This document shows, in pieces, positions 8,357 through 16,830 of a stretch of 64,000 nt of DNA. The stretch covers positions 2,046,001 to 2,110,000 of the forward strand of contig OZ245061.1 of the NCBI GenBank assembly GCA_965224755.1. Reading direction: 5' to 3'. Numbering within the stretch: position 1 is the stretch's first letter; each line of letters opens with the position of its first letter. This DNA comes from Hellea sp965224755 (lineage in GTDB: Bacteria > Pseudomonadota > Alphaproteobacteria > Caulobacterales > Maricaulaceae). The notes under the pieces were generated by a model. It worked only from the letters and a program-made list of their open reading frames with translations. It did no database searches and had not been told where the DNA came from. A program made the translations under genes and the position numbers.

Positions 8357-10029
8357 GACGCCATCAACTGCCGCGCAGCCGCCCTCGCCTCTTGGGTCAC
8401 CGTCTCCCCTGCCAGCATACGTGCGATTTCTTCTTCGCGGGCTTCGTCTGAGACGAGGTGGACATGGGTTGTCGTCGTCGAGCCTGTTGTTGATTTCTCG
8501 ATGCGGTATTGATGGTCAGCGCAGGCCGCAACTTGCGGGCTGTGGGTGACCGTAAAGACTTGCGCGGATTTAGACAGCCGGGCCAAGCGCTTGCCCACCG
8601 CGTCGGCTACGGCCCCGCCTGCGCCTTGGTCTACCTCGTCAAAAACCATAACGGCGTCATTCTTTCCGGCCAGCGCAACCTTTATCGCCAGCGCAAAGCG
8701 GGCCATTTCGCCGCCCGAAGCGATTTTATCCAGCGGGCCTAAAGGCGAGCCGGGATTGGTCGAAACCTGAAACCGCATCTTATCCATGCCGCGGGCGGAT
8801 TCCGCAGCGGCTTCGATATGGGTAAGAAATTCTGCGCGCTCCATTTTCAGTGGCGGCAGTTCTGTCATTATCGCCTTATCCAGTGTTTTAGCCGCTTTCG
8901 CCCGCGCTTTGGTCAAAGCCGCAGCCGCTTTCAAATACCCCGCTTTGGCCTTTTCCGCCGCCGCCCCGGCATTGAATAAATCCATATCGGCACTATCTAT
9001 CGCGGCAAGCTCGCCTGCGAAACCGCTCCGCGCCTCTATCAGCCGTTCTATATCGCAATCATATTTACGTGCCGCCGCCCGCAGGGCAAAGAGCCGTTTC
9101 TCGGTAGCGTCCAGACGTCCCGGCTTTACGTCGAAACTCATCGCCGCCGTATTCACGGCCTCGCGGGCCTCCTGTGTTTCCAGCATGGCGCGTTCCAGAG
9201 CTTGCACGGCGGAATCCAAGGATTTCGCCGCTTTGTTATCGCTCTCGCCAAATTTGGCCCGTACCCGTTCAATCCCCGCCAGCGCTGTGGATAGGCGGTG
9301 TTCAAAAGCATCATCCTCGCCCAGCGCATCTTGGGCTGCCGTCAGTTCCGCCAAAGCCCCCTCCGCGCCTTGTAAAAACCGCCGCTCTTCGGCGAGCGTA
9401 GCATCTTCTCCCGTTTGGGGCGCGAGGCGGTCAAGCTCGGCGATAGCGTGTTCAAGGAAATCCCTATCTTCAGCGGCTTTAGCTTGCAGAGCTATCAGCG
9501 CGTCAACATGAGACTGAGTTTCTCTACGGGTCTCATAGGCGCTTGCGCAGGACTTTATAAGGATTTGATGGCCGCCAAATAAATCGAGCAAGCCGATATG
9601 AGTCGCCGGGTCGAGCAATCCGCGCCCGTCATGCTGACCATGCACCTCCAGCAAGAGCGTACCGATTTCCGAAAGTAATTTCACGCCGACAGGCTGGTCA
9701 TTAATGAAAGCCTTGCTGCGTCCGTCTTTACCAATAGAGCGGCGCAGAGTGAGGTCTTCGCTAGGGCTAAATTCAATATCGTTATGTTCCAAGATAGGCA
9801 TAATCGCATGATCTTCGGAAAGCTGGAAACTGGCGGTGCACAAGGCTTTTTCCGTGCCTGCCCGCAGCAGACCCCGGTCCGAACGCGCGCCCGTCGCCAT
9901 GCCGAGCGCGTCTAAAATAATTGACTTACCCGCGCCTGTCTCGCCCGTTAGCGCCGTTAGCCCTGCGCCAAATTCAAGATCAAGCGCCTCAATCAGGACA
10001 ACATTACGAATGGACAGCCCTGTAAGCAT
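8353..10029 (-). CDS. recN: DNA repair protein RecN
   Basis: 558 residues. RecN is an SMC-like ATPase acting in double-strand break repair. Walker A GETGAGKS lies at residues 29-36 and the signature SGGEMARFALAIK and Walker B VMVFDEVDQGAGG near the C-terminus, with a long Ala/Glu-rich coiled-coil pair between them, interrupted at its middle as in the family. The gene sits between bamD (12 bases upstream) and ligA (four-base overlap), the order seen in Caulobacter relatives. No LexA box was looked up because the gene has no separate promoter region here. Confidence 0.96.
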   Translation of the reverse strand: MLTGLSIRNVVLIEALDLEFGAGLTALTGETGAGKSIILDALGMATGARSDRGLLRAGTEKALCTASFQLSEDHAIMPILEHNDIEFSPSEDLTLRRSIGKDGRSKAFINDQPVGVKLLSEIGTLLLEVHGQHDGRGLLDPATHIGLLDLFGGHQILIKSCASAYETRRETQSHVDALIALQAKAAEDRDFLEHAIAELDRLAPQTGEDATLAEERRFLQGAEGALAELTAAQDALGEDDAFEHRLSTALAGIERVRAKFGESDNKAAKSLDSAVQALERAMLETQEAREAVNTAAMSFDVKPGRLDATEKRLFALRAAARKYDCDIERLIEARSGFAGELAAIDSADMDLFNAGAAAEKAKAGYLKAAAALTKARAKAAKTLDKAIMTELPPLKMERAEFLTHIEAAAESARGMDKMRFQVSTNPGSPLGPLDKIASGGEMARFALAIKVALAGKNDAVMVFDEVDQGAGGAVADAVGKRLARLSKSAQVFTVTHSPQVAACADHQYRIEKSTTGSTTTTHVHLVSDEAREEEIARMLAGETVTQEARAAARQLMAS

Positions 10030-10041
10030 GAGGTCTCGTCC

Positions 10042-10893
10042 CTAGAACAGCCGCTCTTTGAGGCGGCTCCAATAGCCCTGTTTTCGCGGCTTTTTCACTT
10101 CGCTATCTAAATCCACGCCATATTCAGCGAGGAGATTATAACTATCCTCGTACCACTCACTCGCCGGATAGTTATAGCCCAGAACAGAACCGACAAGCTT
10201 GGCCTCATTGATGATGCCCAACGAAACATAGGATTCGACAAGGCGGTGGAGCGCCTCCTCGGTTTGTGAGGTCGTCTCATATTGCCTTACCACATTCTTA
10301 AACCGTCCAATCGCCGCTAAATGCTGGTGATCTTTGAGGTAATAACGGCCAACATCCATTTCTTTACCCGCCAAATGGTCATGGGTAAGTTCAAGCTTTA
10401 GCCGCGCATCGCGGGCATAGTCACTATCGGGATAGCGGCGGACAACTTGTTGCAAAGCCGCCTCGGCATTGACCGTCGTTTCCTGATCCCGACCTACGTC
10501 ATAAATCTGGTCATAATAATTGATCGCGATGAGGTAATAAGCATAGGGCGTGCTATCATTACCAGGATGAAGCCCGATAAAGCGCTGCGCCGTGGCAATG
10601 CTTTCCTCATAATCCGTGCTACGATAATTGGCATAAGCCTGCATCAGCATAGAGCGGCGCGACCATTTCGAGAACGGATGCTGGCGCTCGACTTCCTGAA
10701 AATAGAGCTTGGCCCGATCCCAATCCTTACGCTCCATACGGTTATAGCCCTCATTATAAATGAGTTCAGCCGGGCGCTCGATATAGGCTAGCTTTTCTTT
10801 CTTATTCCCGCCAATGCCTAAGGTGGAGCATGCGGACAACGTCAGTGCAAAGGCACTCACTGACAGCAGTTTTATAAAGGTCATAGACCGCAT
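10042..10893 (-). CDS. bamD: outer membrane assembly lipoprotein BamD
   Basis: About 283 residues. BamD (YfiO/ComL family) is the essential lipoprotein of the BAM complex that inserts beta-barrel proteins in the outer membrane. A lipoprotein signal MRSMTFIKLLSVSAFALTLSAC has lipobox LSAC. The mature part consists of TPR repeats (YNEGYNRMERKDWDRAKLYFQ..., HPFSKWSRRSMLMQAYANY..., YYLIAINYYDQI). The ATG at 10893 is preferred because it gives a compact signal peptide and GGGA upstream; 10905 is possible. It follows lpxC and precedes recN in the same orientation. Confidence 0.94.
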   Translation of the reverse strand: MRSMTFIKLLSVSAFALTLSACSTLGIGGNKKEKLAYIERPAELIYNEGYNRMERKDWDRAKLYFQEVERQHPFSKWSRRSMLMQAYANYRSTDYEESIATAQRFIGLHPGNDSTPYAYYLIAINYYDQIYDVGRDQETTVNAEAALQQVVRRYPDSDYARDARLKLELTHDHLAGKEMDVGRYYLKDHQHLAAIGRFKNVVRQYETTSQTEEALHRLVESYVSLGIINEAKLVGSVLGYNYPASEWYEDSYNLLAEYGVDLDSEVKKPRKQGYWSRLKERLF

Positions 10894-10965
10894 AGCGATT
10901 CCCATTCGGGTTAATGTTTGAAGGCTTCTAACCGAGAAAAACGGCGGGCGAAAGTGAGAAATCAG

Positions 10966-11874
10966 TTAGGCAGGGATTGATTCACGGCTCATTTCGGGCT
11001 CTGCCACAGCTAATGACACAAAAGTCCAAGCTTTCGGGTCTGCGTAGAGCGCCATAAGCAGGTCATGATTGAGAGCATGGCCGCCTTTGAGCGTAGTGAC
11101 CCGGGCCAGAATCGGGCCGCCGAGATAGAGATCGCCAAGTAAATCCAGCGCCTTATGACGCACAAATTCATCAGCAAAACGCAAGCCTTCGGGGTTGAGC
11201 ACTTTATCGCCATCCACCACGACCGCATTGTCAAGCGATCCGCCTTTGGACAGTCCTGCCTCTTGCAGGGCCGCAACTTCGTGCAAGCGGGCAAAAGTTC
11301 GCGCAGACGCCAAACGATCGCGGAAGGCGCGGACATTGGGCACGATTTGCACCCGCTGTTTGCCAATCGCGTCATCCTCAAAATCAATCGTAACGTCCAG
11401 TTCGAGGCGCGCGCAGGGCTCAATACAGGCAAAACTATCGCCATTGCCGACTTTAATGGTCTTAAGCACTTTAATATAACGGCGCGGCGCGGCTTGGCGC
11501 TCAATCCCGACCTGCTCGATTAACTTCAAAAACGGCTCAGCGCTTCCGTCCAGCGCGGGTAATTCTTCGCCGTCAATATCGATGTAAAGATTATCAATAC
11601 CGGACGCGGCCAAAGCGGCGAGTAAATGCTCAATCGTTGCGACTTTGGCGCCAGCTGCATTGGACAATGTTGTGCAATTCTTCACGCCCGTAACAGCGTC
11701 GGGACGAACGGGAATACGGTTATCACGGTCGGCGATATCAGTGCGGATAAAGACAAGGCCTGTTCCGGCAGGCGCCGGGCGCATCGCAATGCGCGTATGT
11801 TTTCCGCCATGCAGTTCTATCCCTGCCGTAACAGCAGGCCCGCTAAGCGTAGATTGTCTGCGAACATTATTCAT
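10966..11874 (-). CDS. lpxC: UDP-3-O-acyl-N-acetylglucosamine deacetylase
   Basis: 302 residues from the ATG at 11874 (MNNVRRQSTLSG), chosen because AAGGA lies just upstream; a TTG at 11892 also opens the frame. LpxC catalyses the committed zinc-dependent step of lipid A synthesis. Diagnostic segments: ELHGGKHTRIAMRPAP near the start, TIEHLLAALAASGIDN with the first His ligand, the EFVRHKALDLLGDLYL motif with the His and Asp ligands, and GHALNHDLL. It follows ftsZ, from which it is separated by a strong terminator, so it is probably driven by its own promoter in the 11875-11980 gap. Confidence 0.96.
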   Translation of the reverse strand: MNNVRRQSTLSGPAVTAGIELHGGKHTRIAMRPAPAGTGLVFIRTDIADRDNRIPVRPDAVTGVKNCTTLSNAAGAKVATIEHLLAALAASGIDNLYIDIDGEELPALDGSAEPFLKLIEQVGIERQAAPRRYIKVLKTIKVGNGDSFACIEPCARLELDVTIDFEDDAIGKQRVQIVPNVRAFRDRLASARTFARLHEVAALQEAGLSKGGSLDNAVVVDGDKVLNPEGLRFADEFVRHKALDLLGDLYLGGPILARVTTLKGGHALNHDLLMALYADPKAWTFVSLAVAEPEMSRESIPA

Positions 11875-11983
11875 TATCGTCTTCCTTAACAATAAACTAG
11901 CAAAGATGACGCGGCGCGCAATAAACGCTCCGTTACGGCGTGTTTCAAAAAATTAACTTATATTAGGGTCTACAGCCAATTCG

Positions 11984-12018
11984 AATCAAAAAAACGCCGC
12001 TCAGGCGAACGGCGTTTT
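11984..12018 (-). terminator. rho-independent terminator after ftsZ
   Basis: Nine-bp stem AAAACGCCG / CGGCGTTTT with a ten-base loop, followed on the minus strand by a run of seven T. It lies 24 bases after the ftsZ stop and separates ftsZ from lpxC transcription. Confidence 0.85.
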
Positions 12019-12041
12019 CAAAAATTCGCGTGCGGGGCGAA

Positions 12042-13418
12042 TTATCGGTTCTGACGCCTCAGAAAGCTCGGGATTTCCAGTTCTTCATCGGCTCCATCGC
12101 CGAAAAGATCACCTGATGGCTGCGGCGCACGTTGTTGAACGGGCTGAGTCGCGACAGGTTTTGGTTTTTTTAAGCCAAAGAACCCGAAGGGTTTTTTGAC
12201 CACAGTTTGCGCTTCGGGCTGAGCAATAGGGGCGGGTTGCGGCTGATATTGCTGTTGTTGAGCCTGCGGACGCGCCACTTTGGGCGGATAGGGCTTGGGC
12301 GCAACATAGGCAGGTTCGGGCTGAGGCGTGTAGGCCGCGATATCATCTTCATACTCATCTTCTATCGCGAACTCATCCTCTTCATATTCATCTTCAGGGA
12401 CAATAGTTTCGGTCTCTTCGGCAACAGCGGGGCTAGGGGCCTCCATACGATATTCCGACTCAACGCCTGTCGCGACAACAGAAACACGGACAATACCGTC
12501 GAGATCATTATCAAGTGCAGAGCCGACAATAATATTGGCATCTTCATCAACTTGGCCGCGAATGAGGCTGGCGGCTTCATCGACTTCGTAAAGTGTTAGG
12601 TCGCGCCCGCCCGTAATGTTGATGAGTACGCCTTTGGCGCCTTTGAGAGAAACATCATCGAGAAGCGGGTTATTAATCGCGGCTTCGGCGGCTTCAATGG
12701 CGCGGCGCTCGCCCGTGGCTTCGCCTGTGCCCATCATGGCCTTGCCCATTTCGTCCATCACTGTGCGGACATCGTTGAAATCGAGATTTATCAATCCTGG
12801 CACGACCATCAGGTCAGTCACGCCGCGAACGCCGCTATGCAGCACTTCGTCGGCCATGGCGAAAGCATCTGACATCGTGGTCTGTTCGGTTGCCACGCGG
12901 AAAAGGTTCTGGTTAGGGATGGTGATCATTGTGTCGACTGCGCCGTAGAGATTTTCAATGCCCTGCTCGGCTAGCTTCATGCGGCGTGTACCTTCAAACT
13001 GAAACGGCTTGGTGACAATGCCGACGGTTAGAATACCGCGATCTCGGGCGGCGCGGGCAATAACGGGCGCTGCGCCCGTGCCGGTTCCGCCGCCCATACC
13101 AGCCGCGACGAATAACATATGCGCGCCGTCGAGATGCTCTAAAATTTCGTCAAGGCTCTCTTCGGCAGATTGCTCGCCGATTTCAGGGCGCATCCCTGCG
13201 CCTAAACCTTGGGTGATACCGCCGCCGAGCTGAACTTTACGGTCGGCTTTTGACAAAGCCAAGGCCTGAGCGTCCGTATTGGCAACAACAAAATCTACAC
13301 CGTCCAGACCCGCAGCGATCATGTTGTTGACGGCATTTCCTCCGGCGCCGCCGACGCCGATGACAACGATGCGGGGTTTGAGTTCGACGGTTTTGGGTAG
13401 AGAAAGTGCGATTGGCAT
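12042..13418 (-). CDS. ftsZ: cell division GTPase FtsZ
   Basis: 458 residues. FtsZ polymerises at mid-cell into the ring that organises division. The tubulin signature GGGTGTG lies at residues 109-115, the N-terminal nucleotide fold (VVIGVGGAGGNAVNNM) near 18-33. After the GTPase core come about 120 residues of low-complexity linker rich in E, P and Q, longer than in E. coli as is usual in alphaproteobacteria, then the conserved tail peptide ELEIPSFLRRQNR that binds FtsA and other partners. It has its own upstream region of 229 bp with a CtrA box and a large cruciform, and a terminator behind it. Confidence 0.98.
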   Translation of the reverse strand: MPIALSLPKTVELKPRIVVIGVGGAGGNAVNNMIAAGLDGVDFVVANTDAQALALSKADRKVQLGGGITQGLGAGMRPEIGEQSAEESLDEILEHLDGAHMLFVAAGMGGGTGTGAAPVIARAARDRGILTVGIVTKPFQFEGTRRMKLAEQGIENLYGAVDTMITIPNQNLFRVATEQTTMSDAFAMADEVLHSGVRGVTDLMVVPGLINLDFNDVRTVMDEMGKAMMGTGEATGERRAIEAAEAAINNPLLDDVSLKGAKGVLINITGGRDLTLYEVDEAASLIRGQVDEDANIIVGSALDNDLDGIVRVSVVATGVESEYRMEAPSPAVAEETETIVPEDEYEEDEFAIEDEYEDDIAAYTPQPEPAYVAPKPYPPKVARPQAQQQQYQPQPAPIAQPEAQTVVKKPFGFFGLKKPKPVATQPVQQRAPQPSGDLFGDGADEELEIPSFLRRQNR

Positions 13419-13462
13419 AATTAATCCCGCAATTATGGTTATTAGTGCATTTTGCGTATAAT

Positions 13463-13529
13463 GAGACTCAAAAACTGGGCAGTGTATTTTGCAGGCAAAT
13501 TACACGGCTTCGCCCACTTTTTGAGTCTC
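13463..13529. repeat. near-perfect 67-nt cruciform upstream of ftsZ
   Basis: Outer arms 13463-13480 and 13512-13529 pair over 18 bp with one mismatch and each carries a GANTC site (GACTC, GAGTC). Inner arms 13482-13492 and 13495-13505 pair over 11 bp with one mismatch around a two-base tip. The structure lies 45 bp upstream of the ftsZ start, in the ftsA-ftsZ gap. There is no T-run, so a simple terminator is unlikely. It could be a regulatory cruciform or a short palindromic mobile repeat. Confidence 0.7.
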
Positions 13530-13588
13530 TTCGTGTTTAATTAAACGCAAATTGCACTAGTGAGTTAATACAAACTCGCCTAAAAGCC

Positions 13589-13603
13589 TTAAACAGAGAT
13601 TAA
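13589..13603. promoter_or_regulatory. CtrA-type box in the ftsZ upstream region
   Basis: TTAA-ACAGAGA-TTAA, a perfect TTAA-N7-TTAA match to the CtrA consensus known from Caulobacter, where CtrA represses ftsZ transcription. Located about 170 bp upstream of the ftsZ ATG and 45 bp upstream of the ftsA stop side. The assignment is by motif and gene context only. Confidence 0.6.
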
Positions 13604-13647
13604 CCAATCCTCATTTCTACGGGTAATTTCGTGTATTTTTGCAGATT

Positions 13648-14919
13648 TTAGAAATTTTCTTTCAGCCATTGCAATGACCGCCCCAGACCATTGCCTGTAT
13701 AGCGGCGCTGGCGGTAGCGCCGGCCTGACAAATCAGGCGGGCCGGAGATCGCTTCTTGGCTCTCCATAAAGGCATGTTTGAGCAATCCTGTGGCCACCGC
13801 AAAGTCCGGCCCGGCCATGGCTTCACGCATGCCAAGTATCCCGTGGGGGCGGCCAATACGGACACGTTTATTAAACACAAATTCCGCGAGTTCGCGCACG
13901 CCGTTAAGCTGGCTCCCCCCGCCTGTCAGCACAATGCGCCGTCCGGCGTAATTTTCGAAACCGGATTGGTCAATACGCTCGCGTAAAATCTCAAAGGTCT
14001 CTTCAATACGGGAGCGTACAATGGAAGTGAGTATTGTACGCGGCTCTTGGTGCAGCTCATCCTGCGCGCCCATTGGCGGACACGGCACCATGACCTGATC
14101 ATCATCCATACCGTGCAGGGCTGAACCATAGATCATCTTGATACGTTCAGCGGCTTCCGTTGGCGTCGTCAACCCGCGCGCAATATCATTGGTGACATTC
14201 ATGCTCCCAACGGCCAGCCCCGTTATATGCACAAGCTTGTTATCGCGAAAAATCGCCGACGAGGTGATCCCGCCGCCCATATCAATCAGCGTTACGCCAA
14301 GATCGCGCTCATCCTCGGTCAACACGCCAAGCCCTGCCGCATAGGGCGAGACTGTGACTGACCGTATTTGTAAATGGCAACGCTCAATACAATGGGCGAG
14401 ATTACGCAGCGGCCCGACATTGGCGAGAATGAAATGCATATCCACGCCCAGATGTTTGCCAAACATACCCAGCGGATCACGAATGCCGTTTTCGCCGTCC
14501 ACACTCCAATCGAGAGGAATAGCGTGTAATATGGCATCTTCAGGCTGGGAGAGTTCTGATAATGATGAATTTAAAACACGCTTAAGGTCACGGTCAGCCA
14601 CCTCCCCGCTGGCAAATTCTGTCTGCATATTCATATGTTGAGAGCGCAAAGAGCGCACGGCGACATTAACACACACCGATTGCACGGTCACGCCTGCAGC
14701 GCGTTCGGCTTTTTCCACCGCCGTGCGAATACCGGCTTCGGCGGCGTCCAGATTGACCACCGCGCCGGCCTTTATACCGGACGAGACACCAAAGCCTGAC
14801 CCGACGAGGCGAATGCCGAAATTCGGATCTTGTTTACCGATCAGGCACACGACTTTGGACGAACCGATATCCAAAACGGCAATAGTTTCTGCTTTTCTCT
14901 GCCCCGCGGTTCCGAACAT
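13648..14919 (-). CDS. ftsA: cell division protein FtsA
   Basis: 423 residues. FtsA is an actin-like ATPase that anchors FtsZ to the membrane. Visible actin-fold motifs: VLDIGSSKVVCLIG (phosphate 1) near residue 15, GVTLIDMGGGITSSAIF (phosphate 2) and RRIVLTGGGSQLNGV (adenosine motif). The C-terminus GLGRSLQWLKENF forms the amphipathic membrane-targeting helix. It follows ftsQ after six bases and precedes the 229-bp ftsZ control region. Length and order are as in Caulobacter relatives. Confidence 0.96.
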   Translation of the reverse strand: MFGTAGQRKAETIAVLDIGSSKVVCLIGKQDPNFGIRLVGSGFGVSSGIKAGAVVNLDAAEAGIRTAVEKAERAAGVTVQSVCVNVAVRSLRSQHMNMQTEFASGEVADRDLKRVLNSSLSELSQPEDAILHAIPLDWSVDGENGIRDPLGMFGKHLGVDMHFILANVGPLRNLAHCIERCHLQIRSVTVSPYAAGLGVLTEDERDLGVTLIDMGGGITSSAIFRDNKLVHITGLAVGSMNVTNDIARGLTTPTEAAERIKMIYGSALHGMDDDQVMVPCPPMGAQDELHQEPRTILTSIVRSRIEETFEILRERIDQSGFENYAGRRIVLTGGGSQLNGVRELAEFVFNKRVRIGRPHGILGMREAMAGPDFAVATGLLKHAFMESQEAISGPPDLSGRRYRQRRYTGNGLGRSLQWLKENF

Positions 14920-14925
14920 TGATTG

Positions 14926-15801
14926 TTACACCTTGTCCTGTTCTGTCGGGAGAAGGCTTAAACGGTCTGTCAGGCGCATATCAATAACGGCAATTTCGCG
15001 GTCGAGAATTTGGGTCTCTCGATGAAGCTGTTGCAGACGGTTCAGCGCAGACTGCACATCGCTTTCGGGCAGTTTGATACGCATTTTACCTGCGGCCATG
15101 ACAATGTCCCAGCGGCGATTATCGACTTGCACAAAGGCTTCGGTGCGGGCAGAAATTTCGGGGTAAGCCCCGATCAAGTTTTCAAAATCTGTTGCATGAG
15201 TGCCTGCTTTTTCGCCTACAAAGATTTTTAGCGCGGCATATTGAGTAGCATCAGCATCGACAATAGCGGTGCCTTTAACGTCGATCACTTGCATATCGCC
15301 CTTATATTGCCAGAGCGCATAAGGTTGCCGCTCGATGATTTGCACAACAATCCGATCAGGCCAAAGACGGCGAACAATGGCGCGGTCAACCCATGACAGG
15401 CTTTCAACGCGGGCTTGCGCTGTTTCAAGATCAATGCCGAAGAGATAATCACCGGGCGTAATATTCAAAGCCGTGCGGACATCTTCCTCATTCAGACGCC
15501 CTTCGCCCATGACGTCCACGCGGTCTATCACAAACCCCATCGACATCATCCGGGCACGGGTAAAATCACTGCTCGCCTGTTTCACCTGCGGCAGAAACCC
15601 GCCGAGCCAAAGCGCAACAAAAATGAGGGATAAAAGGACAAAAACAATAGAGAGCGTAAAGCGAATAAAGCCCTTGCGCGTATGGCTGGCCGAGCGCATT
15701 TGCGCCGAGGCCCAATTACGGGCGCCGCGCAGTCCGGGTTTTAACGGGCTCACCCGATGTGAGCCTTGGGGGACAGATGCGCGTTTCTTTATCGCGGCCA
15801 T
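14926..15801 (-). CDS. ftsQ: cell division protein FtsQ
   Basis: 291 residues. A basic cytoplasmic N-terminus (KKRASVPQGSHRV...) is followed by one membrane segment FTLSIVFVLLSLIFVALWLGGFL near residues 48-70, then the POTRA domain (MGFVIDRVDVMGEGRLNEEDVRTAL) and a beta domain, the standard FtsQ layout. FtsQ links early and late divisome proteins together with FtsB and FtsL. The gene overlaps the end of ddl by 13 bases and is followed by ftsA. Confidence 0.93.
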   Translation of the reverse strand: MAAIKKRASVPQGSHRVSPLKPGLRGARNWASAQMRSASHTRKGFIRFTLSIVFVLLSLIFVALWLGGFLPQVKQASSDFTRARMMSMGFVIDRVDVMGEGRLNEEDVRTALNITPGDYLFGIDLETAQARVESLSWVDRAIVRRLWPDRIVVQIIERQPYALWQYKGDMQVIDVKGTAIVDADATQYAALKIFVGEKAGTHATDFENLIGAYPEISARTEAFVQVDNRRWDIVMAAGKMRIKLPESDVQSALNRLQQLHRETQILDREIAVIDMRLTDRLSLLPTEQDKV

Positions 15802-16715
15802 GAAGCATCCTCAACAATCCAGCGGCAAAGCTGCCGAAAATCCATACCGGCATAGGCAGCTTGCTCAGGCGCAAGCGATGTCGGCGTCATTCCGGGTTGA
15901 GTATTGAGTTCAAGCATTACGATTTTGTTTACGATATCGCTTAAGTCCCCATTAATATCATTAAATCTGAAGTCAGAGCGGGTAATGCCCCGACATCCGA
16001 GCGCTTGGTGGGCTAAAACCGCCCAAGTCTTGCAAAGATTGGTCACTTCGTCAGGGATTTCGGCGGGGACAATATGGGACGAACCGCCATCGGCATATTT
16101 CGCCTCATAATCATACCAGTCTGTATTGGGAATGATCTCCGTAACTGCGAGGGCTTTGTCGTTCATGACGGCGACTGTAAGCTCGCGCCCCGGGATAAAC
16201 TTTTCGGCCAGCACCAATTCGCCCATCGCTTCATTGGCCGCCATTTCTTGCGGCGGGCTATTCGCCCCTTTATGGACAATATAGACCCCGACGCTGGAGC
16301 CTTGGGCATTGGGTTTAACCACATAAGGCGGGGTCATCGGATGATCTTTTGCGGCGGATAGGCGCGAGACCAAAGTGCCTTCCGGCACAGTAATGCCGAC
16401 ATCGCGGAGCACGGCTTTGGAGCGGTGTTTATCCATCGCCAGCGCCGAGGCCATCACCCCGCTATGGGTATAAGGCGCGCCGAAAAGATCGAGAATGCCC
16501 TGCACGCGGCCATCCTCGCCCCATTCCCCGTGCAGCGCGTTAAAGACGACATCCGGGTCGGCTTCGTGGAGTTGCTCCCACAGATTAGGCGCAACATCAA
16601 TTTCGGTGACCACATAGCCTTCTTCGCGAAGGGCCTTAGCGCATTCCGCGCCGGAGCTAAGGGAAACATCCCGTTCCGGGGACATGCCGCCTTTGAGGAC
16701 TGCTATGCGTTTCAT
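15789..16715 (-). CDS. ddl: D-alanine--D-alanine ligase
   Basis: 308 residues, an ATP-grasp enzyme making D-Ala-D-Ala for the peptidoglycan stem peptide. The N-terminal VLKGGMSPERDVSLSSG motif, the HGEWGEDGRVQGILDLF segment, PYVVKPNAQGSSVGVYIV (ATP-binding) and VMLELNTQPGMTPTSLAPEQA (metal/substrate end) are all present. Position between murB and ftsQ identifies it as the dcw copy (DdlB type). A REP-like inverted repeat occupies the murB-ddl gap directly upstream. Confidence 0.96.
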   Translation of the reverse strand: MKRIAVLKGGMSPERDVSLSSGAECAKALREEGYVVTEIDVAPNLWEQLHEADPDVVFNALHGEWGEDGRVQGILDLFGAPYTHSGVMASALAMDKHRSKAVLRDVGITVPEGTLVSRLSAAKDHPMTPPYVVKPNAQGSSVGVYIVHKGANSPPQEMAANEAMGELVLAEKFIPGRELTVAVMNDKALAVTEIIPNTDWYDYEAKYADGGSSHIVPAEIPDEVTNLCKTWAVLAHQALGCRGITRSDFRFNDINGDLSDIVNKIVMLELNTQPGMTPTSLAPEQAAYAGMDFRQLCRWIVEDASWPR

Positions 16716-16735
16716 GATTGGACTCCCCAGTTTTC

Positions 16736-16816
16736 AGTGTCCCCCGCCTTGAGCGGGGGTCTCCTTGCGAGGGAGTGCCAAATTGAGGGAGGCCCCCGCT
16801 CAAGGCGGGGGACACT
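16736..16816. repeat. REP-like inverted repeat, copy 1 (murB-ddl gap)
   Basis: Two 29-bp arms (16736-16764 and 16788-16816) are reverse complements with one mismatch and flank a 23-bp spacer. Each arm is itself a hairpin: CCCCCGC-CTTGA-GCGGGGG and its mirror. The arrangement resembles paired REP elements (BIME). A second copy lies one gene away at 17782-17862. Confidence 0.85.
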
Positions 16817-16830
16817 ATAGGGGGGAACAT

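Noticed and set aside
8786..9511. 241-codon open frame on + inside recN
   Set aside because: Lies entirely antisense to recN, Ser/Ala/Arg-rich composition as expected from the complementary strand of a GC-rich coiled-coil gene; no motif.
13463..13529. Terminator of ftsA
   Set aside because: The stem is strong but has no T-run on the minus strand and lies over 100 bases beyond the ftsA stop; treated as a cruciform repeat.
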